Source of the DNA: Penelope pileata
Lineage: Eukaryota; Chordata; Aves; Galliformes; Cracidae
DNA length: 64,000 bases
Reading direction: 5' to 3'
NCBI GenBank assembly: GCA_013396635.1
Contig: WBMW01000442.1
Span: 1,340,111 to 1,404,110, forward strand
Shown: one piece after another, positions 24,609 through 38,200 of the stretch
Layout: each line of letters begins with the position of its first letter
How positions within the stretch are numbered: position 1 is the first letter of the stretch
Translations under genes and position numbers: made by a program
Notes under the pieces: generated by a model
Databases searched by the model: none
Seen by the model: the letters and a program-made list of their open reading frames with translations, nothing else
What the model was told of the DNA's origin: nothing

Positions 24609-25549
24609 GCTTTTGGGGATGGGAAGGCTGGGCTGTGGTGACACAAACCCCAGACCCACAACTGCTGCATCACTGAGCCACAGAGCAGCACTCACTGCAG
24701 AACATCCCCAGTAATGCTGAGAATGGGCTCTTCAGATCAAGCACCAGGCTGGCCTGGGGACAGGAGGACACACTTGTGGCAGAAGGACCCGGTGTTGTGT
24801 TTGTCTTCAAAGACCAAGTGGGACTTAGAAGTCCAAAAGAACTGAAGGAATTCAGAGAGCAGTTTCACTTGCAATAATGCTGCAGTGAAGCACTGACATC
24901 ACTGCTCTTGACTGTGCTTGTACTTCTTGAGACTAAGTCTACATGCAGTTAAGAGATCATAATCACACTAGGGTGATTTTCCTCCCAAAAGATTGCCTGT
25001 GAACTTCGAAGTGTGATTCTGTAGGAAAACAATACTGAAATCCACCCAGTTCCTACTGCCAATAAGAAAATGCTCTTTTCCTCTGTATTATCTAAGCCAA
25101 AGTCAAGCCTTCAGATGCAGGACGTGACGTTGTCCAGAGTAAATAGCTTTGGGTGAAGCTCCCCAAGACCCTGAGCCTGGGGGTCTCCCATGGCTGAGCT
25201 CAGCCCCTGGGGTGCCGCGGGACCCCACTGCCGTCTTGGAGGGACCCTCAGCCCTGCAGTGCCCACAGACCGCCTCAGCCCGGCACGGCACAGCGTGGTG
25301 CTTTGCCACTTGGCAGGAGCAAGCCATGGCCAGAATGATGAAAGTCATCGGAGCCGGCAGAACAGCTTCGATGGCAGTAATGCTGCAGTGTGTCAGGACT
25401 CCTGCATCAGGAGTCTTTTTTTCTATACTCCTGAACTCCGAAGCGATGCGGCACCACTAAAACTGCCGCTTCTATAAAATTCGATACTCGGCAATTCACA
25501 ACGTGCCTCAGAAGAGACAAAGGATTCCCAAACGAAATCGTCCGAATGC

Positions 25550-26110
25550 AGCCGCCCGGGGCGGCCCAGGGACGGAGCGAGGCAGCCGCTCGTGCCGCAG
25601 CCCCGGGGCACCGCCCGCGCCACGTCNNNNNNNNNNNNNNNNNNNNNTCCCGCTACCCGCGGCCCCCCCCAGCCGCTGCGGCACCGCCGGGCGGGGGCTG
25701 CGGCTCTGCCCTCCGGCTCCCGGCCCTACATATATCTATACCTAGCGCAGTGCGGTGCTGCCGCGGGCCCGGGGACGTGGAACCGAGCTCGCCGCCCGAC
25801 TCACGCGGGTTCCCCCCGCAAAGTACCCCGTCCCCGTTCCGCGGGAGGACCGCCCGCCCCGCTCCCCCACCGCGAGAGGCGAGGGGCTGCCCCGGTCCCC
25901 ACGCCCCGCCGGCTGAGCTGCCGGCTGCCCCCGCCGCAGCGCCCTTACCGGCTCCGGGCACACACCCGCGGCAGTCCCGCACCGTCTGCAGGTGCGGCGG
26001 AGCAGCGCTGCCGCGGCTCCGGGGCCGCCCCGCCCCGGGGCGGAGCTCGGGCACGGCCCGGAGGGGCTGCGGCACAGAACGGCCCGGGCAGAGCCGCCGC
26101 CGTAGGGGCT
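25550..26110. promoter_or_regulatory. CD59: CpG island, CD59 promoter and non-coding exon 1
   Basis: A very GC-rich, CpG-dense block containing GC boxes (GGGGCGGGGC on the minus strand near 26,035). A strong minus-strand donor, GGAGCCG|GTAAGG, at 25,949/25,948 is the likely end of the non-coding first exon and would splice to the acceptor before 23,651. No TATA box was seen. A 21-N gap (25,627-25,647) lies in intron 1 just inside the island. Confidence 0.75.
25627..25647. other. Assembly gap (21 N) in CpG island
   Basis: A run of N in GC-rich sequence, a common dropout in bird genomes. True length unknown. Confidence 0.95.
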
Positions 26111-28140
26111 TAAAGATTTGATCTCCGTCCGAGCTGTGCTTAAAAGCGAAGGTGGGCATGACGCCTGTGCGCTAGACTGTCAGAATCCACGAAGCTAAGA
26201 CTTGATATAAAAAAAATCTCGTTATTTAACTTGTAAAACGTTGTGGTGAGGAACTGGCACCACAGAACGCCAGCTGTAGCTGAAAAGGCGCCTGTTTTCC
26301 CCTCCTGGAGGCCGTATCGTCACATAAATGGCATTTTCACTGTGGTCTGGGTTTTCCACCCTCCATTCCTTGCACAGAAGATGAATATCACTTAGGACCA
26401 GAACAAACCCAGCAGTGAAACAAGCAGAGCAGCAGCCCCAGTGGATTGTGCCATGGGCTGGCACGCTTCCCGTCCTCCTCCCGTGTGATGCAGTCACAGC
26501 CAGGGCTGAAGGTTCTCCCCCTCAAACCACCACCAGGGCAGTAAAAGCCCAGATAAATCCTGACAGACCCCCACAGCAATAATAAGCTGTTACTATAGGC
26601 CTTTTCCACACACATGCACAAGGACTACTTTAATTAAACAACTGCACTGGATGTGCTTTTAACCCTATGCTGGATTTCTGGGTGTGTAGCGAGGCTAGTG
26701 CTCTGCGGACAGGAGGAGCCCCACTGAGCAGCAGTGCCCAGCTCTCAGGGTGCCAGTCAGGAAAAGCTGAAAGAACTTCAGGCTGGATCTAAAGGATGGC
26801 CACCAAAGGGACAGGCAGTGCAGCATACCCACTGTACAGCTCACAACAAGCAGTTGGAAGCCTTCTAACAGCATTTAGCAACAGCCTACCCAACACCCAT
26901 TGCTAGGATGCCATCTTCCTAAGGGGGATCTCAACAACCAGTTCTCTCCTTCCCAGTGAAGATTTTTGCTGCAATACATGACTAATGGCTTGTTTTCTTG
27001 CAGTCTCAGCTGCTTTTGCTAACAGTTTGGCATAAGCTTCAGCTTTGGGTGGGGTGAGGAAAACCACTGACCGAGGCCTTGTTTCGACTGCACATAGCCA
27101 AGAGTTACAATGCTTCCAGTAACACCGCATCTGGCAACTTCAGGCAATACACCACTGTGCAGAAATAGCTGCCCGAAGCCATTTTATGTAATGTCTTTCA
27201 TTTGGTACAATAACAGGAACAAGCTGTTCTCCCATCCTGTTAGGTTTTTTCTTCACACACGTGTAGCTAGCAGGAGCCCTATGGCTACTGTGCTTGGATC
27301 ACAGACCAGGCGCACTCAGAAGTCAACAGGACGGTACTGTCCCGAATTGCATCTTATCCAACAGTAAGCAACAATTATGCTTGAACGACTGAAGGGAAAA
27401 CCACCCCTTGAGTAAAATTGTTGAGCTGGAAGTGTTTCTACAGAGCCCAGCGACCTTCGGCTGAGACGTGACTGGAACATGCAGATCCTGTTACCTGCCA
27501 CAGCAAGGCCCCGGCCGTGACAGTTAACAGCCCCTAAAACACACAACAGACTGCACTGGAATAAGTTCTAGTTCTGCGAAATACTGATTTCCAAACCTTT
27601 TTTTCCACGGATCCTTTTAACCAATGATGAACTTTCTGTTAAGAAAGAGCATTAAGCCACAACCATCACATTTTCTCCTAACAGTTAATACTGAGAGGTC
27701 TTCAAAATGAAAACATTTTTAAACTACTCTAGTTATTATTCAGACTTCAGTGAGGGGCAACATTGTTTTTTTTGTTTGTTTGTTTTAAACTTCTCTGATG
27801 TTTCACCTGAAGAACTGTTGCAGTGGTCACATTCAATATTTTTCTACCCTGCAGCACTGTAGAAGATTCAAACACTATGTGGAACGAGAGAGAGATGAGC
27901 ACACTGAGAATCCAATGACTATGACAATGACTTGTTAAAAAAAAAAAAAAGCAGACTTTCTGTAACAGCTGTAGCTAGTCAGTAATGAAAAGATTCAGTT
28001 GTAACAACAATATACTTGTATTCCTCATCAGAGCTACTAATTCTGGATGTCAAAAAGAAGAATTGATTACAGCAAAATTAGTCACCAGTTTTGCTCAAGT
28101 CTTGGCAGAAACAGCCCCATATAGCACTTTAGAGCAAAGA
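26111..28140. other. Intergenic region between CD59 and FBXO3
   Basis: No gene was recognised. A minus-strand frame at 26,903-27,060 has a peptide-like composition (AEAYAKLLAKAAETARKQAI) but no known family was matched. A T/TTTG tract lies near 27,765. Confidence 0.45.
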
Positions 28141-28154
28141 AGGCAGTTAAGTTG

Positions 28155-28160
28155 TTTATT
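28155..28160 (-). terminator. FBXO3: FBXO3 candidate poly(A) signal
   Basis: AATAAA on the minus strand about 945 nt after the FBXO3 stop codon. It would end a 3' UTR of roughly 0.95 kb. No nearer hexamer was noticed. Confidence 0.45.
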
Positions 28161-28878
28161 AATGACAACGAAAACTAAATAAAAGTGATAAAGCAAACAG
28201 ATACTTCTTTAAATATAGTTTCTAGTCATCTGGTGTTCTGTCAGGCTCCTTTTTTTTTCTTCTTTTTTTGGGACTCAGGAGGCAAACTTGCAAAAATCCA
28301 GAGGATTTAGGGAATCATGATACTTCAACATAAACGGTCAACTATGTCTGAACAGCAAACATCATATGAAGAGAAACTCAAAACATATTTACAAATTCAT
28401 ACTTTGTTGTCACTGAGAAATTTTCTTTACAGAGTGGCAGATTATGCATGTACACTACATTCCAAAAAGGCATTATTCAGAGTCACTTAGCATAAAATTA
28501 AGATGAAAGACAGATTGTCTGAAAATAAGGCCAGTTTCACTCCAAATTTATGCATCTGACAATCAGGATTTTCTGGCGGTTCTGTGTTAATAAAAAGAGC
28601 ATAAGAGCACCTGATCTAACCCAAATGGGATTTTAACCAACCTGCAAATGTCATTCCTAGCAGAAATTGTCAACGGTAGAAACTCATGAGAAAGGACAAT
28701 ACACATCTCTTTCCCCATTTTGTCTATTGCTAATTGTAAATGCTTGTATAAAAACAAACCCCCACACCGTATTTGCAATATGATCATAAATAGGCAATAG
28801 TTTAAAATTGTAACATACGATTACCCCAGGCTATTAAGCTGTTTTGCATCTCGGAAGAAAGTGAACAAAACCCAAACA

Positions 28879-28918
28879 CCTCTCTCTTCCTCTCCTTCCC
28901 TCTTTCCTCCCCCCCTCC
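28879..28918. repeat. 40-bp uninterrupted polypyrimidine/polypurine tract in the FBXO3 3' UTR
   Basis: Forty consecutive pyrimidines on the plus strand, so the FBXO3 transcript would carry a 40-nt G/A-only run. Such tracts can form triplex DNA or bind purine-rich-element proteins; no function is shown here. Confidence 0.8.
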
Positions 28919-29104
28919 ACTTTCAAACCAGGAAAAAAAAACAGAAAGTTATACTCTGATGAATATTAGAGCTGGCACCAACATTCATGCTAGTTGCCCT
29001 GATGTGCAACAGAAAGTTCATTTACTTCATAGTTGGAAATATTCTTATGCACTAGCCCCAAAGAGTTCGGCTTCTGAAAACAATTTTGGAAAAAAAAAGT
29101 CTCA

Positions 29105-29230
29105 TCAGATATGATGTGGGCAGCGCCCAGAAGGTGCAGGAATGTCCAACACTCTACGTCGATCTTCGTATTCATCAGTGTCTGTGGAATCTTCATCTTC
29201 ATCCACTGCATATTCATTATGATTTGTTTC
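29105..29230 (-). CDS. FBXO3: FBXO3 exon 11, acidic tail and stop
   Basis: 126 nt from a TGTATTAG acceptor to TGA. It encodes a tail with about 12 acidic residues (VDEDEDSTDTDEYEDRRRVL) and ends RCPHHI. The human tail is longer and much more acidic and ends in an Arg-rich RRRRCSRLF. The frame and acceptor are clean, so the difference looks real unless another last exon is used. Confidence 0.88.
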   Translation of the reverse strand, partial: ETNHNEYAVDEDEDSTDTDEYEDRRRVLDIPAPSGRCPHHI

Positions 29231-32200
29231 CTAATACAAGACACATTCATATTTAATTAATATCTTGTCTTCCAGTTACGTATAAGAAAACATGAATAAT
29301 TGTCCAGAAAAATTTGAAGTCTATATGATCACATCAATTAGCTGAGGTAGATACTGTACTCAATGTCTTAAAAACCAATTCCTTAAAATTACAAAGCTTA
29401 ATTTGCAACAGATAATTTTGCCCAACTACTTGACCTTTAATTCAATAGATTTACATTAGCCTTAATTATTCCATATATACAGTTGTGTAAAAATCACAAT
29501 CCAGAACCTTAGTTGTACTAATTTCCTTGGTGGCTTAAATATTCTTTTAATACAAGTGGTTTAAAAACAAAGGGTCATTACTTCACTGTGAGGGTGGTGA
29601 GACACTGGAACAGGTTGCCCAGAGAAGTCGTTGATGCCCCCTCCCGGGAAGTATTCAAGGCCAGGCTGGATGGGGCTTTGGGCAACCTGGTCTGGTGAGA
29701 GGTGTCCTTGCCCATGGCAGGGGCTTGGAACAAGATGATCTCTAAGGTCCCTTCCAACCTGAACCATTCTATGATTCTACGATTCTACTATCTTTAAAAC
29801 TAGCTATAGAGCAGATGAGATAAAAGCAAATGATTTTTACAGTCAACAGAGTGCAAGAGGTAAGCACACAAAGGTAAACTAGAGATGATATTTTCCATTA
29901 TAAGCACGACCTCTGCTGGCACCTAATATTATAGCTACTAGTAGTAAGAGTTTTTCAAACCCCTTGGAAAAACAGGACCACGTGGAAAAGTAGATGCTTA
30001 TCCCTGAGGAAAGACTCAGTGCTTCTACAAAGTCTTTTAAGTTCTGTCTGAACAAGTCACTAAATAAGAGCTATGCTAGAGATAAAATAAATAAGGTAAT
30101 GGCCTACAAATGTGCCAAAACGGAAAAATTAAAGTTCACCTGCAATCTCTAAACTACAATTATGATTAACAGTAAACTAAGTATGTTACTGAATTGTCAA
30201 GTCATTAAGAGATTTAATAAAATGTGCTTTAAGTGAGAAGTAATGAACATCAGGAGTAATGAACATCCTGATCCATGTTTATAAGTATCTTAGTTGCGGG
30301 AGGCAAATGGAGGTAGGGAACCTCTTTTCAGTGGTCAGTGGGGACAGGACAAGGGGCAATGGCCTTAAGCTGGAGCACAGGAAGTTCCGCACCAACATGC
30401 GGAAGAACTTCTTCACGGTGCGGGTGACGGAGCACTGGCACAGGCTGCCCAGGGAGGTTGTGGAGTCTCCTTCCCTGGAGATATTCAAGACCCGCCTGGA
30501 CGCCTACCTGTGCAACCTGCAGTAGGGAACCTGCTCTGGCAGGGGGGTTGGACTCGATGATCTCTTGAGGTCCCTTCCAACCCCTGCAATTCTGTGATTC
30601 TGTGATTCTGTGATCAGGAGGATCACTTTCAAAATCGTCCTCAGCGGAAATTTTGTTGTTGAAGAAAATAAGTAACACGCTGCAGCGTGGTGATACCATG
30701 ATGGAATATTTGAAAGAACTAAGAAATCCATCAGTTAATGCAACACCATATTTCTAGGTACAAATTAAAAAATACGGCAGCTCCTTGAAACAAAGCAAAG
30801 AAACCTCAACACTCCTGTAGCCCGCCCAATCAGATATACCTCTGAAATATGCTCTGAACAGACATAAACATACAACACACATTTCTGTGTGTTCTGATGA
30901 GCACTGGAGTTCAGGCACAGGACAACGAAATGGTTACATTCTACCTCTGTCAAAAACCCAGAGAGATGCCGATCTCACTGATAAGACTCAGTTTGACCTT
31001 GATACAAGACAGAGGTGAGGACCCCCAAGAACGAAGACCCGTAGCCATTTAGGGCTTTCTGTGAAAGCTAGAGCCTAGAGTCTTGAATTAATTTGGTGGC
31101 ATTAAGTGTCAAAGCAACAAGGACACATGGCTTTACCAGTGTAAAAACTGCCTGAAAAGACTACTATGGTTTCCAGACTGACTTAGGTTTAAATGCAGTA
31201 TGTCTTGCACACAGTTATCAATCCGAATATTGTTCAGTACGTTGAGCTTCACAACATAAACACTCCAGAAACTGAAAAGAATTAACATAATGGGAAGTTG
31301 CCAAAGTCTCAGAATGAGTGATACTTCTATTTTTTTTTTTTTAATTTTATTTTTTAAGTGAAGTAGATCCAAGAGTTGATTTTCAGAGAAAGAACTGAAA
31401 CTCAAAAAAGTCATAATTGAAGCACAGACACACAGTTACACTCCCCTATTCAAAGGTATGGTCAACGAAAATAGGATGTGAAAGAAAAAATCCAAGACAA
31501 GCACAACTGCATCCTCGCTTACCATTCGTGCTGTAGACACCTTGAACGTTGGACACACCATATGAAATCTGGGAATTGTAACATTAAAGAATTTGTCCTT
31601 GTAGTAGAGGCAGTGGAAGGTGTAATACCCCTCCATATATCCAGACGTTGTGGAAAAAGTAGTACAGCTGGTATATTCATAGACTCTTCCTGGACTGATT
31701 ATTGGAAACTCCCCTGTTGATAAAATATTAGATCACAATAAATAAGGACTGGAGTACAACTGCATTTTAGCACTTTGTTAGAGCAGCTGCACTCCATAAC
31801 ATTCAGACAGATCATTGTAGATTCTACTGAACACGTAAATGATTCTCAGTAACTACTAGCATTAAAAATAACTGTTTGAAGAAAGGTTAACTATCAGGAC
31901 GTTCAAACTTTGCTTGCAAAACAACTTTAAAGATGAAACAGATGGATATATATTTCTTTCTGTCAAGCAATGAAGTTATGTTGACACAAATCACACGACT
32001 ACTGCCGTGTCCCCATGATGAATGGCTAATGTACATGTTCAAAAGTTAGGTTATTAACAGCAAAACACTCTCCATTAGGTTCATAAAAGCAATCTTTTGC
32101 TTACCAACTACTCCAGGACCTTGAACTTCTTCTACATCACCTTTGGCATTTGTTATTCTCCAGTATCGACTGTCCAGCTGACAAGCCTTCTCAGGAAGAG

Positions 32201-35200
32201 CATCTTTGGACATTTCAATTCTAGAAGCCAAACAGCATATTTAATAGTTATATGACTACTTTCATACATTTTAAGAAGAGCTTTGGTAGTCTTGGGAGTA
32301 TCTCTCAAGGTAGACTGGGAAAAAAAATCAACAGCCTACAGTAAGGTATACTGAATCAGTTGCCAGGATCCACCTGTATGCCTCTGCTCACTATCATTAT
32401 TTTTCCCTTTCAAAGTCACAGGAGTTACTTGTAACTTTTTTACCTCACACATCACTGTACTTTACCCATTACCAACTTGACAGATACCTTATGTACCTGA
32501 GCAGGTAATATTTTAATTATTATTGTTTTTTATTATTATTATTATTACTAAGTACTGCATGCTGTGTACTTTTAGATACGTCCAATTAATTTCAGTAACT
32601 ATGAACATTGTGCATAGACTTACAACAATTGATCTGAACACTACAAAGGTCTTTCCTGCATTTTAAGAGTCATGCGGTTATTATTCTTACCTGATTCTGT
32701 AAGTGAAGAAATAATGTGGTGGATGTACAGAACTGAGTTCTGGCAGAAAAGATGTGGATACGGAAACAGTAATGTCTCCTGTGGTAGCAACACATTCTTT
32801 ATCATGCACATACCTACAAAAAGGAAAACACTAAACTTGCAAATTGGTCTGTACATTCAATGCAGAAAACTAAACATGCAAAGTGATTAGTTCATCACTA
32901 ATAAAAGCACTGTCGTGCTAGATATAAAAGTAATCCTCAATTTTTCATCTAGCAGTTGAGTAAAGGATGTAGGCAGAGTCTTCATTATGTACACTTCCCA
33001 AACTCATACAGCTACAGATCTCTTTGTAACTGCATTAGTGCTTGTATTAAGCTAGTTGTATAATTTCACCTGGAGTCAAAGACACACTTGTTTAATAAGG
33101 ATTTATTAAACAAAAATTTATTTATTAAACAAGAACCTAACAAATCCTACAGCAAATTAATTTTCAGATCAGGAATTTGGTTTCTGTAGAATCCCAGTTT
33201 GATAGAACTAAAGCTCTTACTTATATTTAGAGGAAATTATACGTGCATGAATATTCAAACACCAGAACAAGTCCTGCTTATTTACTTATTCAGCACAGTG
33301 TTACTTTACGAGACCAGTTCACTGGAACAATTGCTGTTTTAATAACCCAAAACAGCCCCGCAGCTGCAGCACACGCATAGTGAACAGAATAAATAATATG
33401 GTGTTAGCTAAGCTCCAGAACAATTATATTGCAGAATTCCAGTCCCATTACCACTAAGTTACAAACTCTGAAGCTTCTGATAAAAAAAATAAATTCTCTA
33501 AGCATTCTGCTTTAAAGCTGCATCTGCAGTATTTCATACGCTCCCTTTTCCCTTCACCATTAGCTTTTGTATCAGATACCGATAACTACTTAGAAAGAGG
33601 TCTGCATTCTAAAAGAACTATCAACATACTGCAGTGAGGTTATAAATCCCAGTCACAATACCTGAAAATCTGGTCTCTGATGATAGGATAACCACCAGTT
33701 ACGACTTTGTTTACGTAGGATGTAAACCATTCCAAGTAAGATGTACCTGGACATCAAAGAAGAAAAATGTTTGTAAGGATGGGCAAGTTTACCACTAAGC
33801 ACATTACCATAAATATCGCAAGGAAACAGTTTAATTTTCTGAATATTTTTACGATAAGTTCTCACACTTTTAGATGATTTGGTCAATATTCCAGTCCATT
33901 CAACCAATTAAGTTCATTTGGAGAAACCAACCTAGAACTAAGAGTACGTACTCCAGAAATGCCACAGCAATCAAAGAAACTCTTAGCAAAGTATTTCACA
34001 TTATAACCACAGTCTTCAAATGCTGGTGTCTCCCATCATGTTTCCCCTACCATGATTGTTTCCCTATAAGTTGAAAGAAGACTAGTCTACTGGCCTGACC
34101 TACTTGTATAGCTATTTCCAGCTAGTCTAGCTACAAGGTGCATGCGAGTCTGCTGGTGTATTTATGAACTTAATTTTGATATGCAAGTTTCCATATGAAT
34201 AGTTTCTAAGAAACCTGCTAACAAGTTGCAGAATTTCCCTTTCCTTAAAACAGGGATGAGGCAAAGACAGACATACTCGGCACTCCTACTACGAACCCAG
34301 AAAAGAAAGGTTGAATGTAATTCAAAAGAAGCTAGATTTTCTTAAACATAGTCATTGCCTCAGAAAAGGTTTTCATACACCTACAGCCATTATTTAGGAA
34401 CAGCTTGATTTCTAAGCAAACAGTCAAGCTGTCAAATTTAACCCTTAAAGAAGGGAGCTTCATACAACATACTGGCTCTCTGTAAAATAATTTCTCAGCC
34501 ATATATCTTCTAAGCATTGTGATAGAGTTCAGTAGAAAAGTACACAGTTCTTCTATTGTCAATATTACCCATATAAAACTGTATTTAAGCTAACTGAAAT
34601 ACTAAGAAATCATTAGCCTAACCCTTACCGAGGCATTACTGAGTACTATCACTCCTGTTAGATTACATGTACTTACCACTTCTCCCTTTGAGCAAGAGCT
34701 ACGTGTACTGTCCTTTGATCTTTTGGAATTCTAAGGAACTCCAAGTCTATTACCCTCCTTTCTACCACTAATCCGCAAAATGCAAACCTTGTATAAAGTA
34801 ACTTCAATTCAAGAAAATGGACCAATTTACTCTGCAACGTTCAAGAAAAACTAGATAAATGCCTTATAAGAAGCTTTCCCTCCACCCTGCAATATGTCAA
34901 GATTAACCCTTCCAGCCAAGTGCAACACATTTAGGTATAATTTCAGATCACTACACCATTGACTCAACTCCATAAAAGCACCAAGCTTGACTAGCAATAT
35001 TAATACATTACAGAGTAGCTTTAAAGCGTTACATCATCCTCAGGTGGAGAGAAGCAAGTAATGAAACTACTAGTCTTGAGCTTTTGTTGCATCTTCCCTC
35101 TGACAATCCTCAAACTCACAGTGCATTCCATTTTAATATCAAGTTTGAAACTACTTAGAACACATCTCCTTTTCCATTGAGTGAAATAAATTAATTTAGA

Positions 35201-38200
35201 CATAGCCATAGTTACCAGATTCCAGTGAATTAAAACAAAGCAGCAATCAAAACAGCATTCTAGCACATCAGACAGATGATCTTTATGGATTAGCACACAA
35301 CTAAAAGACAGCTTACACCTTTCCCTCCCTTATCTTTTGAACAAAGGAAATAAGTCAGATCAAAATTCAGAAAGGCTTTCTTCTGTAGCTATGGTTATAG
35401 TTTATTAGATTTCATTAAGGGATGCAAAATATTTTGAACTTCTAACACTGCTGTAAAAATGACTGGGAAAAAAAAAAAACAGTCCACTTGTGTGTTATAT
35501 TTAATAACTACTTAAACCACTCCCATGATGGCTAACTTTCAGCTTTTGTTCACCTTGTTAGACAGGTTAATACACTGAATAATTTGTACACAAGGCATAA
35601 TGAAGGATCAACTTTAATGGGGAAATCATTTCAAGTAACTGCTGATGTTTTAAAGTAGGTTAGTATTACAAGTACCACAGAAGATTTAGAACACTTGCTT
35701 TGTTCAAGTCAACTGCATTGTACAATTTGATTTCATCAGTCAAATACTGGCATGCATTTTCTAAACAACGCAATTAAAACATTTTGAAGAATATTTTATT
35801 CTAAAGCGTTACCTGTAATGAACATATCAATAGCAGACGGGTTGCGAGCCATTTGGTCCTAAAACAGAAAGAAGGTTACAGATGTATTAGAAGAAAATCA
35901 CTGTACGTACTTCCAAGGTTAAAATTCAAGAGCTGAAATGTAACATAGGGAACTCTTTCCCTATATCCACTAAACCAATAGTCAGGCTTAATTCATCATT
36001 CTATCCAGACAGATTTTCCAATATACAATGAAAAACACAAGTGTCTATCCCTGAGAGTGCTCAGCTGATAATTACACATACAGTTTGGATATTTCACAGA
36101 GACTCATCAGATTTAATCTGTCTTTTAAGAGAGCTAACAAAAACATACTGCCTTAGAACAGAAGCAGAGTAAAGCTGAAGTTGGAAGAGCTCTCTGGAGA
36201 TGATCAGGCCAATCCGCTTGCTCAAGGCAGGACCAGCTACTGCAGGTTACTCAGGGCCATGTCCAGTTGGGTTCTGACTGTCTTCAAGAACAAAGACTGT
36301 ACAGCCTCTGAGTAACGTGTTCCAGCGTTCAAACACACTCACAGTAAAGCGTTTTTTGCCTATGTTCAGATCCGGTTTCCTGTGTTTCAATTTGTGACCA
36401 TTGCCTCTTCTCTGTCATTAGAAAGACATCACCGAGAAAAGTCTGGCTCTGACTTCATGGCCTGCTATCAAGTATTTCTAAACATTGACAAAATTTTCTG
36501 AGATTTCTCTTCTCAAGACTAAAGAATCTCAGCTCCTGTACTATCATATTCCCCCCTGAAAAAAGCAGAACTGTTCATAGATGACCCAAAACATATGCAT
36601 GTAAGTAACCTTTCAAGTTCCAGAGCATTGTCCAAAACATCTGAATACTCAGCAAAACAAAAATGGGGATCTTACCATCCCTTGAGTAATTCATTATCAA
36701 AACATTTCCTAGAAACCTCAGTGCTACATGTTTTGAAATCAAATAACCAAGAATTTCACAGTAAGAAGAATTTTTTTCTTCACTTACCCCACTTTCGTGG
36801 TGGGGGAGGCTAAAATCTTTTTAGGTATAACATCCTTAAGCTTCACTAGCAACAATAACACCTACCTTAAGATTGTACAGCTGTACAAATTAAGAAAAAT
36901 ACTCAAATAATTAAGTCTACAAAGGATTTGTTCAAGACCAATTTGTTCTGTCTTTGGAAAGTAAGTCTTGCTTAAAACCCACAGTGTACCACTTATTGTA
37001 CTAAGTTCACATTTGTCATATTTGGGAGAGGAGATTCTGCTCATCTTCCACGGCAGAAAAACTTTTCCTCCTCAAAGAAACAAGAGTACATACCTACCAC
37101 AGTTTCAACAAATTTAACTAAACCACAGTTTCAACAAATTTAACTAATATATGCCAAGAAAGATGAATGTTGTCCACTGCCATAAACCTATAGAAACTGC
37201 TATATAGCCATTAAATACTTCACATAAAGTTCTTTCACTTAATAACCACTCCACACCTGGGCTTTGATTAAAATCTGATGGCAACTCAAGGACAAGTAAT
37301 TCCTAAGCTTATGCTAAGCATTTCAGGTATCAGAAAACATGGAAATAGGTACCATCAACCTATTACAAAAGTATATGCACAAATATAAACATATCCTTCT
37401 TACTGGGCATTGATAGAAGATCTCGTATTTATTTCGTCCTTCCACACTCTCCAGGGCCATGTATTGACTCAGGCCAGTATGAATGCAGAAGGTCAGGGGA
37501 AGGCATTGTTTCAGACCTAGCCTCTGCTGAAAACCTCCAGCAGCTGTATCAATATCCAGCAAGTCTTCAGAGCGGTAGTGGTTCGACAGTGCCATACTTC
37601 CCATCAAACTAAAACAAAAAAATTAAAAAAGATAGAAGATACCACTCAGAATGCAAAGGCAGCCCTAAATCTTTTCTAAGCATTAATTCTATCAATGTTC
37701 TAAAATCATATTAGAGCTGTATGAAGTCCAACTGCAATAGTCAGGAGCAGATCTAAGTTTTAGTTCACAGTACCAATCCTCTTAATGGGAGGTCTGGTTG
37801 CTCTCACAGCTCCTTGTACATTTTGTGCATCTGAGAGCACCACTTTAAACTGCTGGATATTTCCATCATGTTTGCAATTACTTCAAAGAAGCTGTAGGCT
37901 ACCTGCTCACAGCTGGCACAGCTTCCTATAATAGCATAACATAATAATAGCTAAAGCTGACTACATCTCAAGTTTGGTGCAATTTCAATACTATGAAAGC
38001 AGCCACGATTTTCCAATTAGAATAACAAGCTGCTATAGTAACCACCATTGATCAAAACTACAATGAGCTAGGTGCTCTGTGCTTTGGAGAAAAGGTTGAT
38101 AAGTAGGGAAGGAAAACAACTATTGAGTCAGAGATTAAAATCTCTGTATAAAAACAGGCTAATGGCATGAGATTAACGAAAGCAGTAGATAGAGCAACAA

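Noticed and set aside
25503..26159. Long frames on both strands (up to 191 aa)
   Set aside because: Same CpG-island artefact; several read through the 21-N gap.
30259..30525. 88-aa plus-strand frame
   Set aside because: Derived from CR1 3' sequence (the NMRKNFFTVRVTEHWHRLP-type peptide common to CR1 copies).
37081..37160. Direct repeats considered as a possible CRISPR-like array
   Set aside because: Only two adjacent units with no spacer, in a vertebrate intron; a simple tandem duplication.
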